Shown here: in pieces, positions 34,378-45,148 of the stretch | Layout: each line of letters begins with the position of its first letter | How positions within the stretch are numbered: the first letter of the stretch is position 1 | Assembly: GCF_001704415.2 (NCBI RefSeq) | Contig: NC_030821.1 | Coordinates: forward strand, 37,059,210 to 37,123,209 | From: Capra hircus | Lineage: Eukaryota; Chordata; Mammalia; Artiodactyla; Bovidae | Length of the DNA stretch: 64,000 bases | Direction: 5' to 3' | Notes under the pieces: generated by a model | Seen by the model: only the letters and a program-made list of their open reading frames with translations | What the model was told of the DNA's origin: nothing | Databases searched by the model: none | Program-made: the position numbers and the translations under genes

Positions 34378-35612
34378 TGCCAGGGGCCAGCGTGAGGAAT
34401 CCCGCCCGTGACAAGGTCTTGCGGAAGGAAGCCTGACAAAACGCAAGGAGTGATCAGGCTTCAGGGGTTCCCCCTGGAATTTCCTGAGCATCCACCCTCC
34501 AAGACCAGAGTCTGCCTGCTTTTCTGTGTTATGCTTTCCACCTACTCTTCTGTCATTAACAGGGGGCTGTCCCCCCACCACCTTTTCCTGGAAAAAATTA
34601 GAGCTTTTAGATAATAAATCTCCTGGGCATAATATGAGTGTTTCAATCCAAAAACCCCTCTGATGGCTTTCTAGCCTGCCTGCAGGACTCCTACAGCTGC
34701 GCATGTGATTGTTTGAGGCCTCCTGACCGCAGGAGGCACAGGAAGCTTAAAACATCCTAGGAATGTAGGGACTTCCGAGGAGTCAAAATCATTAGAATAG
34801 GACTGATTAAAGGTTTCATTTGTTGAGCCAATACTTGCTGCCAAATTTTCATATCTTTTATTTGTTGATATAGTTGGTATATAGAAAAAACAAGTAGCAA
34901 CATTAGATTTTTGAGTTAAGTACCTTCTTTGTTATAACCCACTGCGCCTTTGTTCTATAGAGATGTAACTTTAGTGCTTTAAGGAGATGCAGATTAAAGA
35001 AAAACACTTCAGGGGAAACGAGATTAACATTCATTAAGAAAGAGAGCCAAAAAGTGTTAGCAAGCCTCTTGGCCAGAAGATAATGTAAATCACTTGAGAC
35101 CTTTTGTATACGAAAAGATATACCGAAAGGGTCAGGACTGCAGTCCGTGTGTGACTCTGTATCTTCCATTATGTAAAATTTAGGGTAAATAAACACCTTT
35201 TGAACAATAAAGTTGGAGGGGTCTTTGCACAAGCCTGGCCTCCCCTGTGTAGATTCTTTCTCTTGCTCCCTCCCTCTCCTTTTCTGGCTGATCCCTTGGA
35301 ACGTGGAGGCTCACCAAGTCTACTTACTTGCCCGGGCTTCTGAGACCCCCACGAGAGGGAGCCCAAGGCAGGGCACCCTCTGCTATTCAAGCGGGTGCCT
35401 GTGGCCCAACGTAGATGGTGCAAGTTCCTTGTCTGGAACTTTATTGGTTTTCCACGTAAACCAAGTTAATCAGCCTCTTTTCTCCACTTAATTTTCCTAC
35501 TACACTATTTCTTCCTAATCTAATCTTATATTAATAAATAAACAAGTTTTTTCCCTCACCAACGCCATCCCTGCTTCGAATTCCCTGGATCCACCGGGGC
35601 TGGACCCCAGCA
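34378..35612 (+). mobile_element. Solo LTR, class II (betaretrovirus-like ERV)
   Basis: 1,235-base segment starting TGCCAGGGGCCAGCG and ending CCGGGGCTGGACCCCAGCA, so it has the TG...CA ends of an LTR. It is flanked by an exact 6-base duplication, gaatct, at 34372-34377 and 35613-35618. Six-base duplications and this 3' end are typical of class II (ERV-K-like) LTRs of ruminants. Two AATAAA signals lie at 35188 and 35206, in the expected R-region position, followed by a pyrimidine-rich U5. No gag, pro, pol or env lies beside it: the internal part was lost by LTR-LTR recombination. The flanking host sequence is unbroken. Open frames within it are not genes. Confidence 0.85.
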
Positions 35613-35618
35613 GAATCT

Positions 35619-36260
35619 AGCCTCTGTACCCCAACACTGAGCTAAATCTCAGAGACAGAGTTTTGCATGAAGTAGAAAGGAATAGCTTTATTGTTTTGCC
35701 AGGCAAAGAGGGTCACAGTGGGCTAATGCCCTCAAAAACTGTGTGTCCCTGGAGAAGGTAGTGAGAAATGATATAGTAATGGTTCAAAGAGGGCATGATC
35801 AGCTCAGGGACAGTCTCCTGACTGGTTGGTAGTGAGGTAAGTGGGAGTCAGCATCATCAACCTCCTAGTAGCCTGGGAGCTAGGATCTACCCGCTAGTAG
35901 GCAGCATATCCTTAGCTTCTCCTACCTGGTGGAAAGGAAAAGGAAAGTGAGGTTGCTCAGTCATATTTGACTCTTTGCAACCCCATGGACTGTAGCCTAC
36001 CAGGCTTCCCGTCCATGGGATTTTCCAGGCAAGAGTACCGGAATGGGTTGTCATTACCTGGTGGAGGATTCAGTATCTGTAAAACAGCTCAAAGATATTG
36101 TTCTGTATATTGCTTGAGGGGGAACCAGGACCCTGCCCCAAGGCTGCCCCATTGTTCTTGACTGTCTCTACCTTGTCTCTGCATCCCCTCCCTTCCCTAA
36201 TTAACAGCTGTTTGAACCTGCCCATTGGAACTCCGGGAAGGTCATGAAAGCTGAATGAAG
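35619..36260 (-). mobile_element. Possible second LTR fragment, split by a SINE
   Basis: Continuous non-SINE sequence on both sides of the Bov-tA at 35933-36054: 'aggaatagctttattgtttt' and 'gggctaatgccctcaaaaac' on the left, 'cagtatctgtaaaacagctc' and 'cctaattaacagctgtttga' on the right. It resembles the reverse complement of an ERV1-type LTR. I cannot define ends or a TSD. Confidence 0.35.
35933..36054 (-). mobile_element. Bov-tA SINE with 10-bp TSD
   Basis: Reverse-orientation Bov-tA core bounded by tacctggtgg at 35923-35932 and 36055-36064. Confidence 0.93.
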
Positions 36261-36493
36261 CCTATTTCCTGTCATCAAGAAATGGGGGACACAGAAAGGC
36301 TTTTGTGCCCAGGAGCCCCACAGAGTATTGCTCAGTATCAGACTCACTTGTGTAAAGGCTCAGAAAAAGAGATGGTATGTTTAGGAAACAAAGTGGTTCC
36401 GTGTAGAGTCAGCTTGGAATGTGTAATAGTGACAGCTTGGAATGTGTCATGGTGACAGATTCAGGGATGATGCTGGAGTTGTTAGTATTCGTT

Positions 36494-36990
36494 GTTCAGT
36501 CCCTAAATCATGTCTGACTCTCTGTGACCCCATGGAATGCAGCATGCCTGGCTTCCCTGTCCATACCATCTCCTAGAGCTTGCTCAAACTCATGTCCATT
36601 GAATCGGTGATGCCATTCAACCATTTCATCCTCTTCTGTCCCCTTCTCTTCCTGCCTTCAACCTTTCCCAGCATCAAGGTCTTTTCTAATTAGGTGGTGG
36701 AGCATCAGGTGGCCGAAGTATTGGAGCTTCAGTTTCAGCATTCATCCTTCCAATGAATATTCAGGGTTGCTTTCCTTTAGGACTGACTACTTTGATCTCC
36801 TTGCTGCCCAAGGGGCTCTCAAGAGTCTTCTCCAACACCACATTTCGAAAGCATCAATTATTCAGAGCTCAGCCTTCTTGATCGTCCAACTCTCAAATCC
36901 ATACATGACTACTGAAACCAAAGCTCTGACTGAATGGACCTTTGTCAGTAAAGTGATGTCTCTGCTTTCTAATGTGCTATCTAGATTTAG
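36494..36990 (-). mobile_element. BovB LINE, 3' end
   Basis: Reverse complement of the BovB 3' end: 'ccatggaatgcagcatgcct', 'actcatgtccattgaatcgg', 'caatgaatattcagggttgc', 'ctcaagagtcttctccaaca', 'aaagtgatgtctctgctttc'. A short disruption near 36688-36705. Non-functional. Confidence 0.9.
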
Positions 36991-37685
36991 TTTCCCATTA
37001 TTGAGGTTCTTCTGTGTCACACTAAGGAGTTTGGGCTTTGTTCCAAGAGGCTTACATCCACTTGAAAAATTGCACCTGCCCAGCTAACTTCTCATAGTTT
37101 CTCTTTCTTCACCCCTAGAATTTTTTTCTGCCTCAAGCAAGCACTGAAGTTTCCCCAGTTGCCCTGGGTGAGTTTGTCCCAAAGTCTTGGCTGTACCACT
37201 TTAGTCTGAGGATTTTAGTGCTTTCTTTCAGGAACCTACAGCAGTGCATCCCCTGCAAAGACATGGGTCCTGTTTTTAAAATCCACCTCCTTTTCTCTTT
37301 CTACCAACTCACTCTCATAACCCTCTGATCAGCTGCTGGCTTCTGATGGCCTGATATTTTAACATGGCAACCTCACCTAGTCCACAAAGATTTTGTATAT
37401 TGTTTTTGAAATGAAGAATGACCAGGAATCCCTCTCCCTTTTCAATTTTTGCTAACACTCAAGAATCAAGGTGCACATCTGACAGGTGGTATAACCAGGT
37501 ACCAAGTCTTCTTTAATTTAAACTACTGGAATGATGTTAAAATGAAAGGGAAGCAAATATGGGTTGACTTCCTGTCCATAGGCAATGAGCAAAGCCCTTG
37601 AGGTATACTTATCATTGCCTAGCCATTTTGAATGTGCATTTTTCCTTTTTTAAAATTGTCTGAATGTTAGATATGTTAATCTCAG
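36991..37685. other. Intergenic, no feature recognised
   Basis: Between two BovB copies. No gene or clear repeat; moderate pyrimidine richness. Confidence 0.4.
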
Positions 37686-38322
37686 GCAGTAAATGTCTTT
37701 TAATTTCATGGCTGCAGTCACCATCTGCAGTGATTTTGGAGCCCCCCAAAATAAAGTCTGCCACTGTTTCCACTGTTTCCCATGAAGTGATAGGACTGGA
37801 TGCCATGACCCTAGTTTTCTGAATGTTGAGCTTTAAGCCAACTTTTCACTCTCGTCTTCCACTTTCATCAAGGGGCTCTTTAGTTCTTCTCTTTCTTCCA
37901 TAAGGGTGGTGTCATGTGCATATCTGAGGTTATTGATATTTCTCCCGTCAGTCTTGATTCCAGCTTGTGCTTCATCTAGCCCAGCATTTCTCATGATGTG
38001 CTCTGCATATAAGTTAAATAAGCAGGGTGACAATATACAGCCTTGATGTACTCCTTTTCCTATTTGGAGCCAGTCTGTTGTTCCATGTCCAGTTCTAACT
38101 GTTGCTTCCTGACCTGCATACAGATTTCTCAAGAGCCAGGTTGGGTGGTCTGGTATTCCCATCTCATGAAGAATTTTCCAGTTTGTTGTGATCCACACAG
38201 TCAAAGGCTTTGGCATAGTCAATAAAGCAGAAATAGATGATTTTCTGGAACTCTCTTGCTTTTTTGATGATCCAATAGATGCTGGAAACTCTGGTTCCTA
38301 TGCCTTTTCTAAAACCACTCCT
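37686..38322 (-). mobile_element. BovB LINE, inverted 5' part (RT domain)
   Basis: The minus strand encodes, from the right end leftwards, RT-domain pieces: GFRKGIGTR, FQKIIYFCFIDYAKAFDCVD, then MGIPDHPTWLLRNLYAGQEA, IGKGVHQGCILSPCLFNLYA, NNLRYAHDTTLM, and GSKITADGDCSHEIKRHLL. The family's YADD catalytic box reads YAHD here, and frameshifts are present, so it is dead. The left edge is at the KRHLL point, where the adjacent + strand part takes over. Confidence 0.9.
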
Positions 38323-38327
38323 AACTA

Positions 38328-38850
38328 CAAGCTTACTCCTTGGAAGAAAAGTTATGACCAACTAGACAGCATGTTAAAAAGCAGGGACATTACCTTGCCA
38401 ACAAAGGTCCCTCTAGTCAAAGCTATGGCTTTTCCCAGTAGTCATGTATGGATGTGAGAGTTAGACTGAAAAGAAGGCTGAGTGCTGAAGAATTGATTCC
38501 TTTGAACTGTGGTGTTAGGGAAGACTCTTGAGAATCCCTTGGACAACAAGGAGATCCAACCAGTCCATCTTAAAGGAAATCAGTCCTGAATACTCATTGG
38601 AAGGACTGATGTTGAAGCTGAAACTCCAATACTTTGGCCACCTTATGTGAAGAACTGACTCCTTAGAAAAGACCCTGATGCTGGGAAAGATCAGCATCAT
38701 TGAAGGCGGGAGGAGAAGGGGACAACAGAGAATGAGATGGTTGGATGGCATCACTGATTCAATGGACATGAGTCTGAGTAAACTCCAGGATGGACAGGGA
38801 GGCCTGGTGTGCTCCATGGAGTCGAAATGGGTCGGACCGCTAACATTTAT
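38328..38850 (+). mobile_element. BovB LINE, 3' part of the same insertion
   Basis: Starts at 'gcttactccttggaagaaaa', the point in BovB directly after the end of the inverted segment. It continues forward through the 'gagagttagactgaaaagaa' region and the 'ctttggccaccttatgtgaa' region to the tail near 38850. Together with 37686-38322 it forms one insertion with an inverted 5' part. Confidence 0.85.
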
Positions 38851-39240
38851 TGAACATTTACTAGATGCTAGTCACTGATCCAGGCTTCCCAGGTGGCGCA
38901 GTGGTAAAGAATCTGCCTGCCAAAACAGGAGACACAAGAGACGCAGGTTCAATCCCTGGGTCAGGAAAATCCCCTAGAGTAGAAAATGGCAACCTGCTCC
39001 AATATTCTTGCCTGGCAAATTCCATAGACAGAGGAGCCTGGCAAGCTATAGTCCATGGGGTCACAAAAGAGTCAGATACGACTTAGCAAATGAGCACACA
39101 CAGTCACTGATCCAAGAACATCAGATGTATCACACCCTCCCCAAACCCCTAGACATACCTTTATGATCACCATTTTCCAGATGTCAAAACTAAGGTCGTT
39201 GAAACATGAGGATTTGTTTCACGTCGTGTGACGTTTCCAA
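38843..39240 (-). mobile_element. MIR/L2-type old repeat, split by a SINE
   Basis: 'aacatttattgaacatttac' and 'tagatgctagtcactgatcc' on the left; 'ttatgatcaccattttccag' and 'atgtcaaaactaaggtcgtt' on the right. These resemble a reverse MIR interrupted by the Bov-tA at 38883-39101. Confidence 0.6.
38883..39101 (+). mobile_element. Bov-tA SINE with 13-bp TSD
   Basis: Forward, full length ('ggcttcccaggtggcgcagt' through 'gacttagcaaatgagcacac'). Bounded by agtcactgatcca at 38870-38882 and 39102-39114. Confidence 0.95.
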
Positions 39241-40161
39241 CCTAAGTGATATGGCCCAAGAAGGCAGGAAGTACTGAAACCTAACACATTTCACAATTCT
39301 GAACCAAGTGCAAAGAGTTGGGTAAATTTATACTTTTAGGTTTTATCATGGCCGTGTACTTGGTTGGTGAACACTGGAGAAATGCTAGAGTGTTTTACAA
39401 CAAGACACAGACATTTCCCACAGATTTCCAGCTACCTCTGTTTTTGCATTCCAGCCTGCTATCAGTCTTTTCATCTGCCATCAGGGTTCAACAAAGGGCA
39501 CCAAGCTATGAAGTGTATGCAAACAAGTGCAACATGGGTTGCATGTCTCCACTACATCCTCTCCTACAGTTTAGTGCACCTGAGGCAAATCTCTCTGGAA
39601 CTCAGATGAGCTCTGGTCGCTCACAGTTGATAGCTGTGGGACAACCCTACTGATCAAATGACCCTAAAGCAAGACTTTTGTTGGGGTGTTTTTTCATGAA
39701 ATATGTTTAGTTTGGGTTTGTACTCACACTGCAAAGTCACAAGTGAGAATCCTTTTTCTGTCCCGTTTTTCTCTCTTGACCACTTGGTAATTTCCATTTC
39801 GATTAAATTCAGATTAATCGAAGAGCATTCAATGCTGAAACCCACATTCACTTTTCTTTTAGCTGTTCTTCCATCCAACCAGGAGAGGGCAGTATGAGCA
39901 CAGTTTAGAGGCTTGATAGGTAGCTGCTCAAGAGTGGGAAACTTCAGGAAGATTTTCCATTTTAACATGATCTGCTCCTGAGTCCCTTGCCTCAGGGTTA
40001 TTTGTAAACCCACAGTTAAAGGCCGTATGTAACATTCTGTCCTAAGTAAGTGCTGAGAGTTTGGCTTCTTTTAAGTCGCTAAGCCAAAACTTAACCATTA
40101 AAAACACAGATAGTAATAAATGTAATCATAATGCTTGTTTCCACTTGGTGGGGGTGGAGGG
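39241..40161. other. Intergenic, no feature recognised
   Basis: The open frames at 39318-39653 (111 codons) and 39654-40013 (119 codons, opposite strand) are the longest non-repeat ones nearby. They have no known domain and no promoter, splice or polyadenylation context. I do not call them genes. Confidence 0.4.
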
Positions 40162-40368
40162 GTGAAAGTGTTAGGTGCTCAGTCATGTCCAACTCTTTGT
40201 GACTCCATGGATTGTAGCCTGCCAAGCTCCTCTGTCCATGGAATTTCCCAGGCTAGAATACTGGAGTGGGTTGCCATGCCCTCCTCCATGGAATCTTCCC
40301 GACCCAGGGATTGAACTGGGGTCTCCTGAATTGTAGGCTGATTCTTTACTGTCTGAGCCACCAGGAGG
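40162..40368 (-). mobile_element. Bov-tA SINE
   Basis: Reverse: 'gtgctcagtcatgtccaact', 'gaatcttcccgacccaggga', 'ttctttactgtctgagccac'. Near full length. Confidence 0.92.
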
Positions 40369-40834
40369 AGTGAGGGGAGACATGAAAAACATCAGCACTT
40401 TCATGTCCTTGAGACATTCATTACTTTACAATTAAAAGTCATTTTTTCGAACACCTTTCAATATCTTTTGCTATTAATCAAAATACAGTTTGGGAACATA
40501 GTCCCGAGTTTCCCCATTTGCAAAACTTGGTGGCTCCTTCTACTAAAGATGGGCAATGCTGTCAGCCTTCACTTACAGCCTTATGGTGATTGAATTATTA
40601 ACAGCAACACACTTAAGGCCATCATGCTTGTCATGTAATAATCAAAGTAAAAAAAAAAGAAATGCTATATCTTGTAGCCACCTCTCTTTCAGTCTTTGCC
40701 CTCTGTGATTGAAGTAGCAGTTATTTTCACAACCAGCTTGGTAGGGTGGTGCCATGAGAGAAATACAGAGTTGAGAGCCAGGTAGAACTTGTTTTATATT
40801 TTGACTCTCCTGGTAGATCGAAGGCTGGTCTGGT

Positions 40835-41041
40835 AATGGAAAAGACCCTGATGCTAGAAAGACCGAGGGCAGGAGGAGAAAGGGGTTTCAGAGAATGAGA
40901 GATGGTTGGATGGTATCACTGACTCAATGGACACAAGCTTGAGCACGCTCCAGGAGATGGTGAAGGACAGGGAAGCCTGGTGTGCTGCAGTCCATGGGGT
41001 CGTAGAGAGTTGGACACGACTTGGCGACTGAACAACAACAA
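40835..41041 (+). mobile_element. BovB LINE, extreme 3' end
   Basis: 'aatggaaaagaccctgatgc' to 'tggacacgacttggcgactg', followed by an (ACA)n run 'aacaacaacaacaa' as tail. 5'-truncated to about 200 bases. Confidence 0.88.
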
Positions 41042-41859
41042 CAAGAATTGGAGCAGGAGCTGCTGCTGCTGCTGTTTTTGTTGCTGTTATGAACTGACCC
41101 ATGACATTCCTCCCGGGGATAATGGAGTCTTTGTGTTATTCTGGTAACACAGGTATTAGCCCAAATAAATCATTTTCTTTTTAATCAAACAACTCAGTTT
41201 TCAATATTAAGGAGGAAAATTCAAATCTTCTTTTCATTCACTCCCCAATTCATATTTCTCAAATTTCCTATCCTCTATTAAGCCCTTTTCTTCCATATGC
41301 CTTCTTTCCCTTCAGGAAAGCCAACAGCAAAAGTCATAAGAAATAATAATAAGAAACCTTCTCAAAACTTACTTGCAGTTGACTCAGTGTTACTTACCTC
41401 TGAGAAGGGAACCAAATTTGGTCCTAAAGAAACAATGATTTCAGCAAATACCACAGAGTTAATGAAAATCTTTTCTTACATGCTTTGAATATTACACTAT
41501 GTTTTACAGATACAAATTGCAGACAGAAATCAAACTATCAATTTAAACAAGACATTTTCACAAGTGTAATTTGTTATTCACAACAGTCTTCTAAGAAGAC
41601 AGATATTCACATTCTACTGAGAAATAAACGGATGCTAATGGATTACACCATTAGCTCTAAATAGGTCCCAGTAGACAGATTTTCAGATTTCTAGTCCAGC
41701 ACTCTTGCTTCAGTACAGCGTTGTTTTTATAGTCTGATTTCAGGCAATTTAAATAAGGGAACATTTATAAACAGCCAACAAGCAGCCGACCCCTATTCTC
41801 AGCAAGTAAACCAGTGGCTGGTATGACGTCCCTGACAACCTTAATACTACACATTGTAC
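41042..41859. other. Intergenic, no feature recognised
   Basis: Includes a short (GCT)n at 41060-41074. Otherwise AT-rich without a recognisable gene or repeat. L1 sequence may begin slightly before 41860. Confidence 0.4.
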
Positions 41860-42067
41860 TCCAGCGATCCCACTCTTGTGCGTATTTCTGGAAAAGACAA
41901 AAACTTTAACTTGAAAAGATACATGCACCCCAATGTTCATTGCAGCACTAGTTACAATAACCAAGACATGGAAGTAATCTGTGTCCATCAGCAGATAAAT
42001 GGACACAGAAGATATATATAGTTTATATATGTATGGTATATATATAATAATATACACATCTATAGCT

Positions 42068-42515
42068 TTTAGTCAAAGCTATGGTTTTTCCAGTAGTCAT
42101 GTATGGATGTGAGATTTGGACTATAAAGAAAGCTGAGCACCAAAGAATTGATGCTTTTGAACTGTGGTGTTGGAGAAGACTCTTGAGAGTCCCTTGGACT
42201 GCAAGGAGATCCAACCAGTCAGTCCTAAATGAAATCAATCCTTAATATTCATTGGAAGGAGTAATGCTGATGCTGAAGCTCCAGTACTTTGGCCACCTGA
42301 CATAAAGAACTGACTCATTGGAAAAGACCCTGATGCTGGGAAAGATCGAAGGCAGGAGGAGAAGGGGACAATAGAGGACAAGATGGTTGGATGGCATCAC
42401 CAACTTGATGGACATGACTTTGAGCAAGCTCCGGGAGTTGGCAATGGACGGGAAAGCCTGGCATGCTGCAGTCCACTGGGTCACAGAGAGTCAGACATGA
42501 CTGAACGACTGAACT
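42068..42515 (+). mobile_element. BovB LINE 3' end, nested in L1
   Basis: 'agtcaaagctatggtttttc', 'gaactgtggtgttggagaag', 'ctttggccacctgacataaa', ending 'gactgaacgactgaactgat'. Forward, same strand as the L1. Confidence 0.9.
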
Positions 42516-42549
42516 GATATATATGTATACATATACATAAAGAAGACAT

Positions 42550-42553
<4 letters not shown>

Positions 42554-42582
<29 letters not shown>
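42554..42582. repeat. (TA)n microsatellite
   Basis: About 29 bases of pure TA between the BovB and Bov-tA insertions, in AT-rich L1 3' UTR sequence. Confidence 0.95.
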
Positions 42583-42584
<2 letters not shown>

Positions 42585-42786
42585 TGTGCTCAGTCACTCA
42601 GTCGTGTCCGATTCTTTGTGCCTTCATGTACTGTAGCCCACCAGGCTCCTCTGTCCATGGGGATTCTCCAGGCAAGAATACTGGAGTAGGTTGCCATGCC
42701 CTCCTCCAGGGCATCTTCCCAACCCAGGGATCAAACCCAGGTCTCCCACCTTGCAGATTCTTTACCGTCTGAACCACCAGGGAAGA
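42583..42786 (-). mobile_element. Bov-tA SINE, nested in L1
   Basis: Reverse: 'cagtcactcagtcgtgtccg', 'cctctgtccatggggattct', 'ggcatcttcccaacccaggg', 'gaaccaccagggaa'. Confidence 0.92.
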
Positions 42787-43241
42787 TATATTTTATATTT
42801 TATAGTTATAAAATATATATCTGTATATTATAGGTATATATTTAATTCATATATATATATGAATATTACTCAGTTATGAAAAAGAATGAAATAACATCAC
42901 TTGCAGCAATGTGGATGGACCTAGAGATTATGATATTAAGTGAACAGTGAAGTAAGTTGGACAAAGATGAATATCATACGATATAACTTATAGGTGGAAT
43001 CTACAACAAATGGTACAAATGAACTAATTTATAAAACAGACCCACAGACATAAAAAACAAACTTATGGTTACCAAACTGGGAAGGAGGGGTAGGGATAAA
43101 TTATGAGTCTGGTATTAACAGATAAATATCACTATATATAAAATAGACAAACAACAGTTCCTACTGTTTAGCAAAAGAATTGTATACAATATCTTTCCAT
43201 AACCTATAATAGAAAAGAAACGAATATATGTATATTAATAT

Positions 43242-43509
43242 GCTGCTGCTAAGTCACTTCAGTTGTGTCCGACTCTGTGCGACCCCACAGACGGCAGCCC
43301 ACCAGGCTCCCCAGTCTCTGGGATTCTCCAGGCAAGAATACTGGAGTGGGTTGCCACTTCCTTCTCCAATGCATGAAATTGAAAAGTGAAAGTGAAGTTG
43401 CTCAGTCATGCCCGACTTCGCGACCCCATGGACTGCAGCCTACCAGGCTCTTCCATCCATGGGATTTTCCAGGCAAGAGTGCTGGAGTGGGTTGCCATTG
43501 CCTTCTCCA
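43242..43509 (-). mobile_element. BOV-A2 SINE with 10-bp TSD, nested in L1
   Basis: Reverse two-unit BOV-A2 bracketed by atattaatat at 43232-43241 and 43510-43519. Contains the 'gaaaagtgaaagtgaagttg' linker at 43381. Confidence 0.94.
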
Positions 43510-43607
43510 ATATTAATATATACATATACATATTAATACGTATAACTGAATTACTTTGGTGTACCTGAAACATTGTAAATCAACCATACTTCAATTAAAA
43601 AAAAAAC

Positions 43608-44049
43608 TTCACAGCCTAGTGGATTTATAACACTCCATCCCTGGCAGCTAAAAAAGCAAATTCTTTGATGTTGAAAATGGTAACTGTTTTGAGTGGCTGC
43701 TTAACTGTTGGCAGTCACAGTGAAACTCCATAAGACTGAGGACTGTAGTGCCATGCCATCATTTGAATGATGAGAACTGGAACTATGCACCGTAAAGCAC
43801 TAAGTTAGAACTATTTATCTGGTTTTCAAAAGTAGATGACTGGCATGTGTGTGTTGGTTAGAGTGCTCCCTGTGCTCAGGGTGATAATGCGTGAGGGATG
43901 TGCTGGCTCAGGACACAGACACTAATAATTAAAAAGGCATTGCTGATGAGAGCCACAAAGGTGTCCTGTGTATTTTTAAAGAGTTGTTTTGATGTGGACT
44001 GTTTTTAAAGTATTTAACTTGGTACAATATTGTTTCTGTTTCTGTCTTG
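43608..44049. other. Intergenic, no feature recognised
   Basis: No gene or repeat recognised between the L1 tail and the next SINE. Confidence 0.4.
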
Positions 44050-44157
44050 TTTTTTTGGCCACAAGTCATGGGGGAATCTTAGCTCCCCCACCAGGAACCA
44101 AATCCAATACCCCTGTAATCGAAGGCAAAATCTTAACTACTGGACCGCCAGGGAAGT
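44050..44157 (-). mobile_element. CHR/SINE2-type SINE fragment
   Basis: T run then 'tggccacaagtcatggggga', 'atcttagctcccccaccagg', and 'aactactggaccgccaggga'. Directly followed by a Bov-tA. Confidence 0.82.
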
Positions 44158-44366
44158 GAAAGTGAAGTTGCTCAGTCGTGTCCAACTCTTTGCCACCCCA
44201 TGGACTGTACCCTACCAGGCTTCTCTGTCCATTGGATTTTCTAGGCAAGGGTACTGGAGTGGGTTGCCATTTCCTTCTCCAGGAGATCTTCCCGACCCAG
44301 GGATTGAACCCAGGTCTCCTGCATTGCAGGCAGATGCTTTACTGTCTGAGCCACCAGGGAAGTCCC
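44158..44366 (-). mobile_element. Bov-tA SINE
   Basis: Reverse, full length: 'gttgctcagtcgtgtccaac', 'gagatcttcccgacccaggg', 'tgctttactgtctgagccac'. It abuts the CHR fragment without a gap, so it probably inserted at that SINE's end. Confidence 0.92.
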
Positions 44367-44414
44367 TGTCATATATATTTTTAACCATGTGCCACAGTAA
44401 TATCAAGAGCCAAC

Positions 44415-44535
44415 CATACCATAGGACAGTGTGCTAGGAGCTTTATAATGCATTGTTTCATTCAATCTTAATGACAACCCTAAGAAATAAGAACTGTCAT
44501 TAAGCCAGGCCAGATAAGACACAGAGACTCAAGGA
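44415..44535 (-). mobile_element. MIR-like fragment
   Basis: 'agtgtgctaggagctttata', 'tcattcaatcttaatgacaa', 'ccctaagaaataagaactgt' match the order of a reverse MIR. Confidence 0.55.
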
Positions 44536-44589
44536 GGGCCCCTGCACATGAGCCAAAGGCTTTCAGAGGAGATAATGAGAAAGTGAGGT

Positions 44590-44850
44590 CATAGTGGAGG
44601 TCAGGGACAAAAGATGACAGGCCTTGAATACTAAGCTGTAGCTTTGATATTTTATTCTGTAAATTCTGGAGAAACACTGACACACATGAAAATGTTCTAA
44701 TAGGATTATTCTAGCTGTAAGGTGTAGAGACGGGTTGAAGTAGGAGACACAGGATACTTAGGAAGCTAGTGCTGTAACCCAGACACACAGAGGTGATGGT
44801 TAGGGTGTGAAGAACAAGAAGAAGAAGGAGGGAAGGACTCCTTAGATGAT
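44590..44850 (+). mobile_element. L2 LINE fragment
   Basis: 'gacaggccttgaatactaag', 'gatattttattctgtaaatt', 'ggattattctagctgtaagg', 'ggaagctagtgctgtaaccc' follow the order of an L2 3' portion. Old. Confidence 0.6.
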
Positions 44851-44934
44851 TGGGTATGTGGTGGTCCAGGAAGCGACAGATTGGGACTCTGGGATGGACA
44901 TGTACACACTGCTATATTTATTTATTCTTTTTTC

Positions 44935-45148
44935 CTTTTGAACTTTCTATTTTGTATAGGGATATAGTCCATTAACAATGCTGCAATAGTTTCAAGTGAA
45001 CAGCAAAGAGACTCAGCCATACATATATACATGTTTCCATTCTCCTCCAAACCCCCTTCCTGTCCAAGCTGCCACATAACATTGAGCAGAGTTCCCCATG
45101 CTAAACAGTAGGTCCTTGTTGGTTATCCATTTTAAATATAGCATACAG
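44935..45148 (-). mobile_element. L1 3' end, left arm of an inverted pair
   Basis: Reverse L1 tail: T-rich start, 'gatatagtccattaacaatg', 'cagcaaagagactcagccat', 'gagcagagttccccatgcta', 'gtaggtccttgttggttatc'. Confidence 0.8.

Larger units (their letters stand above)
41860..43607 (+). mobile_element. L1 LINE 3' portion, host of three nested insertions
   Basis: Forward L1: 'ccagcgatcccactcttgtg', 'atgttcattgcagcactagt', 'atgtggatggacctagagat' near 42909, 'aaacttatggttaccaaact', 'acctgaaacattgtaaatca', and a poly-A end at 43597-43606. The L1 is interrupted by BovB (42068-42515), Bov-tA (42583-42786) and BOV-A2 (43242-43509). About 830 bases of L1 remain in pieces. Confidence 0.88.

Noticed and set aside
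34207..34704. 165-codon minus-strand open frame
   Set aside because: It runs through a Bov-tA and the start of the solo LTR antisense to the element; no known protein.
39318..40013. Facing open frames of 111 (+) and 119 (-) codons
   Set aside because: Not in a repeat I recognise, but no domain, no promoter or splice signals, and lengths that occur by chance in 64 kb.
43608..44049. CRISPR-like or other regularly spaced repeat arrays
   Set aside because: None seen here or elsewhere; the recurrent similar sequences in the window are dispersed ruminant SINE/LINE copies without regular spacing.
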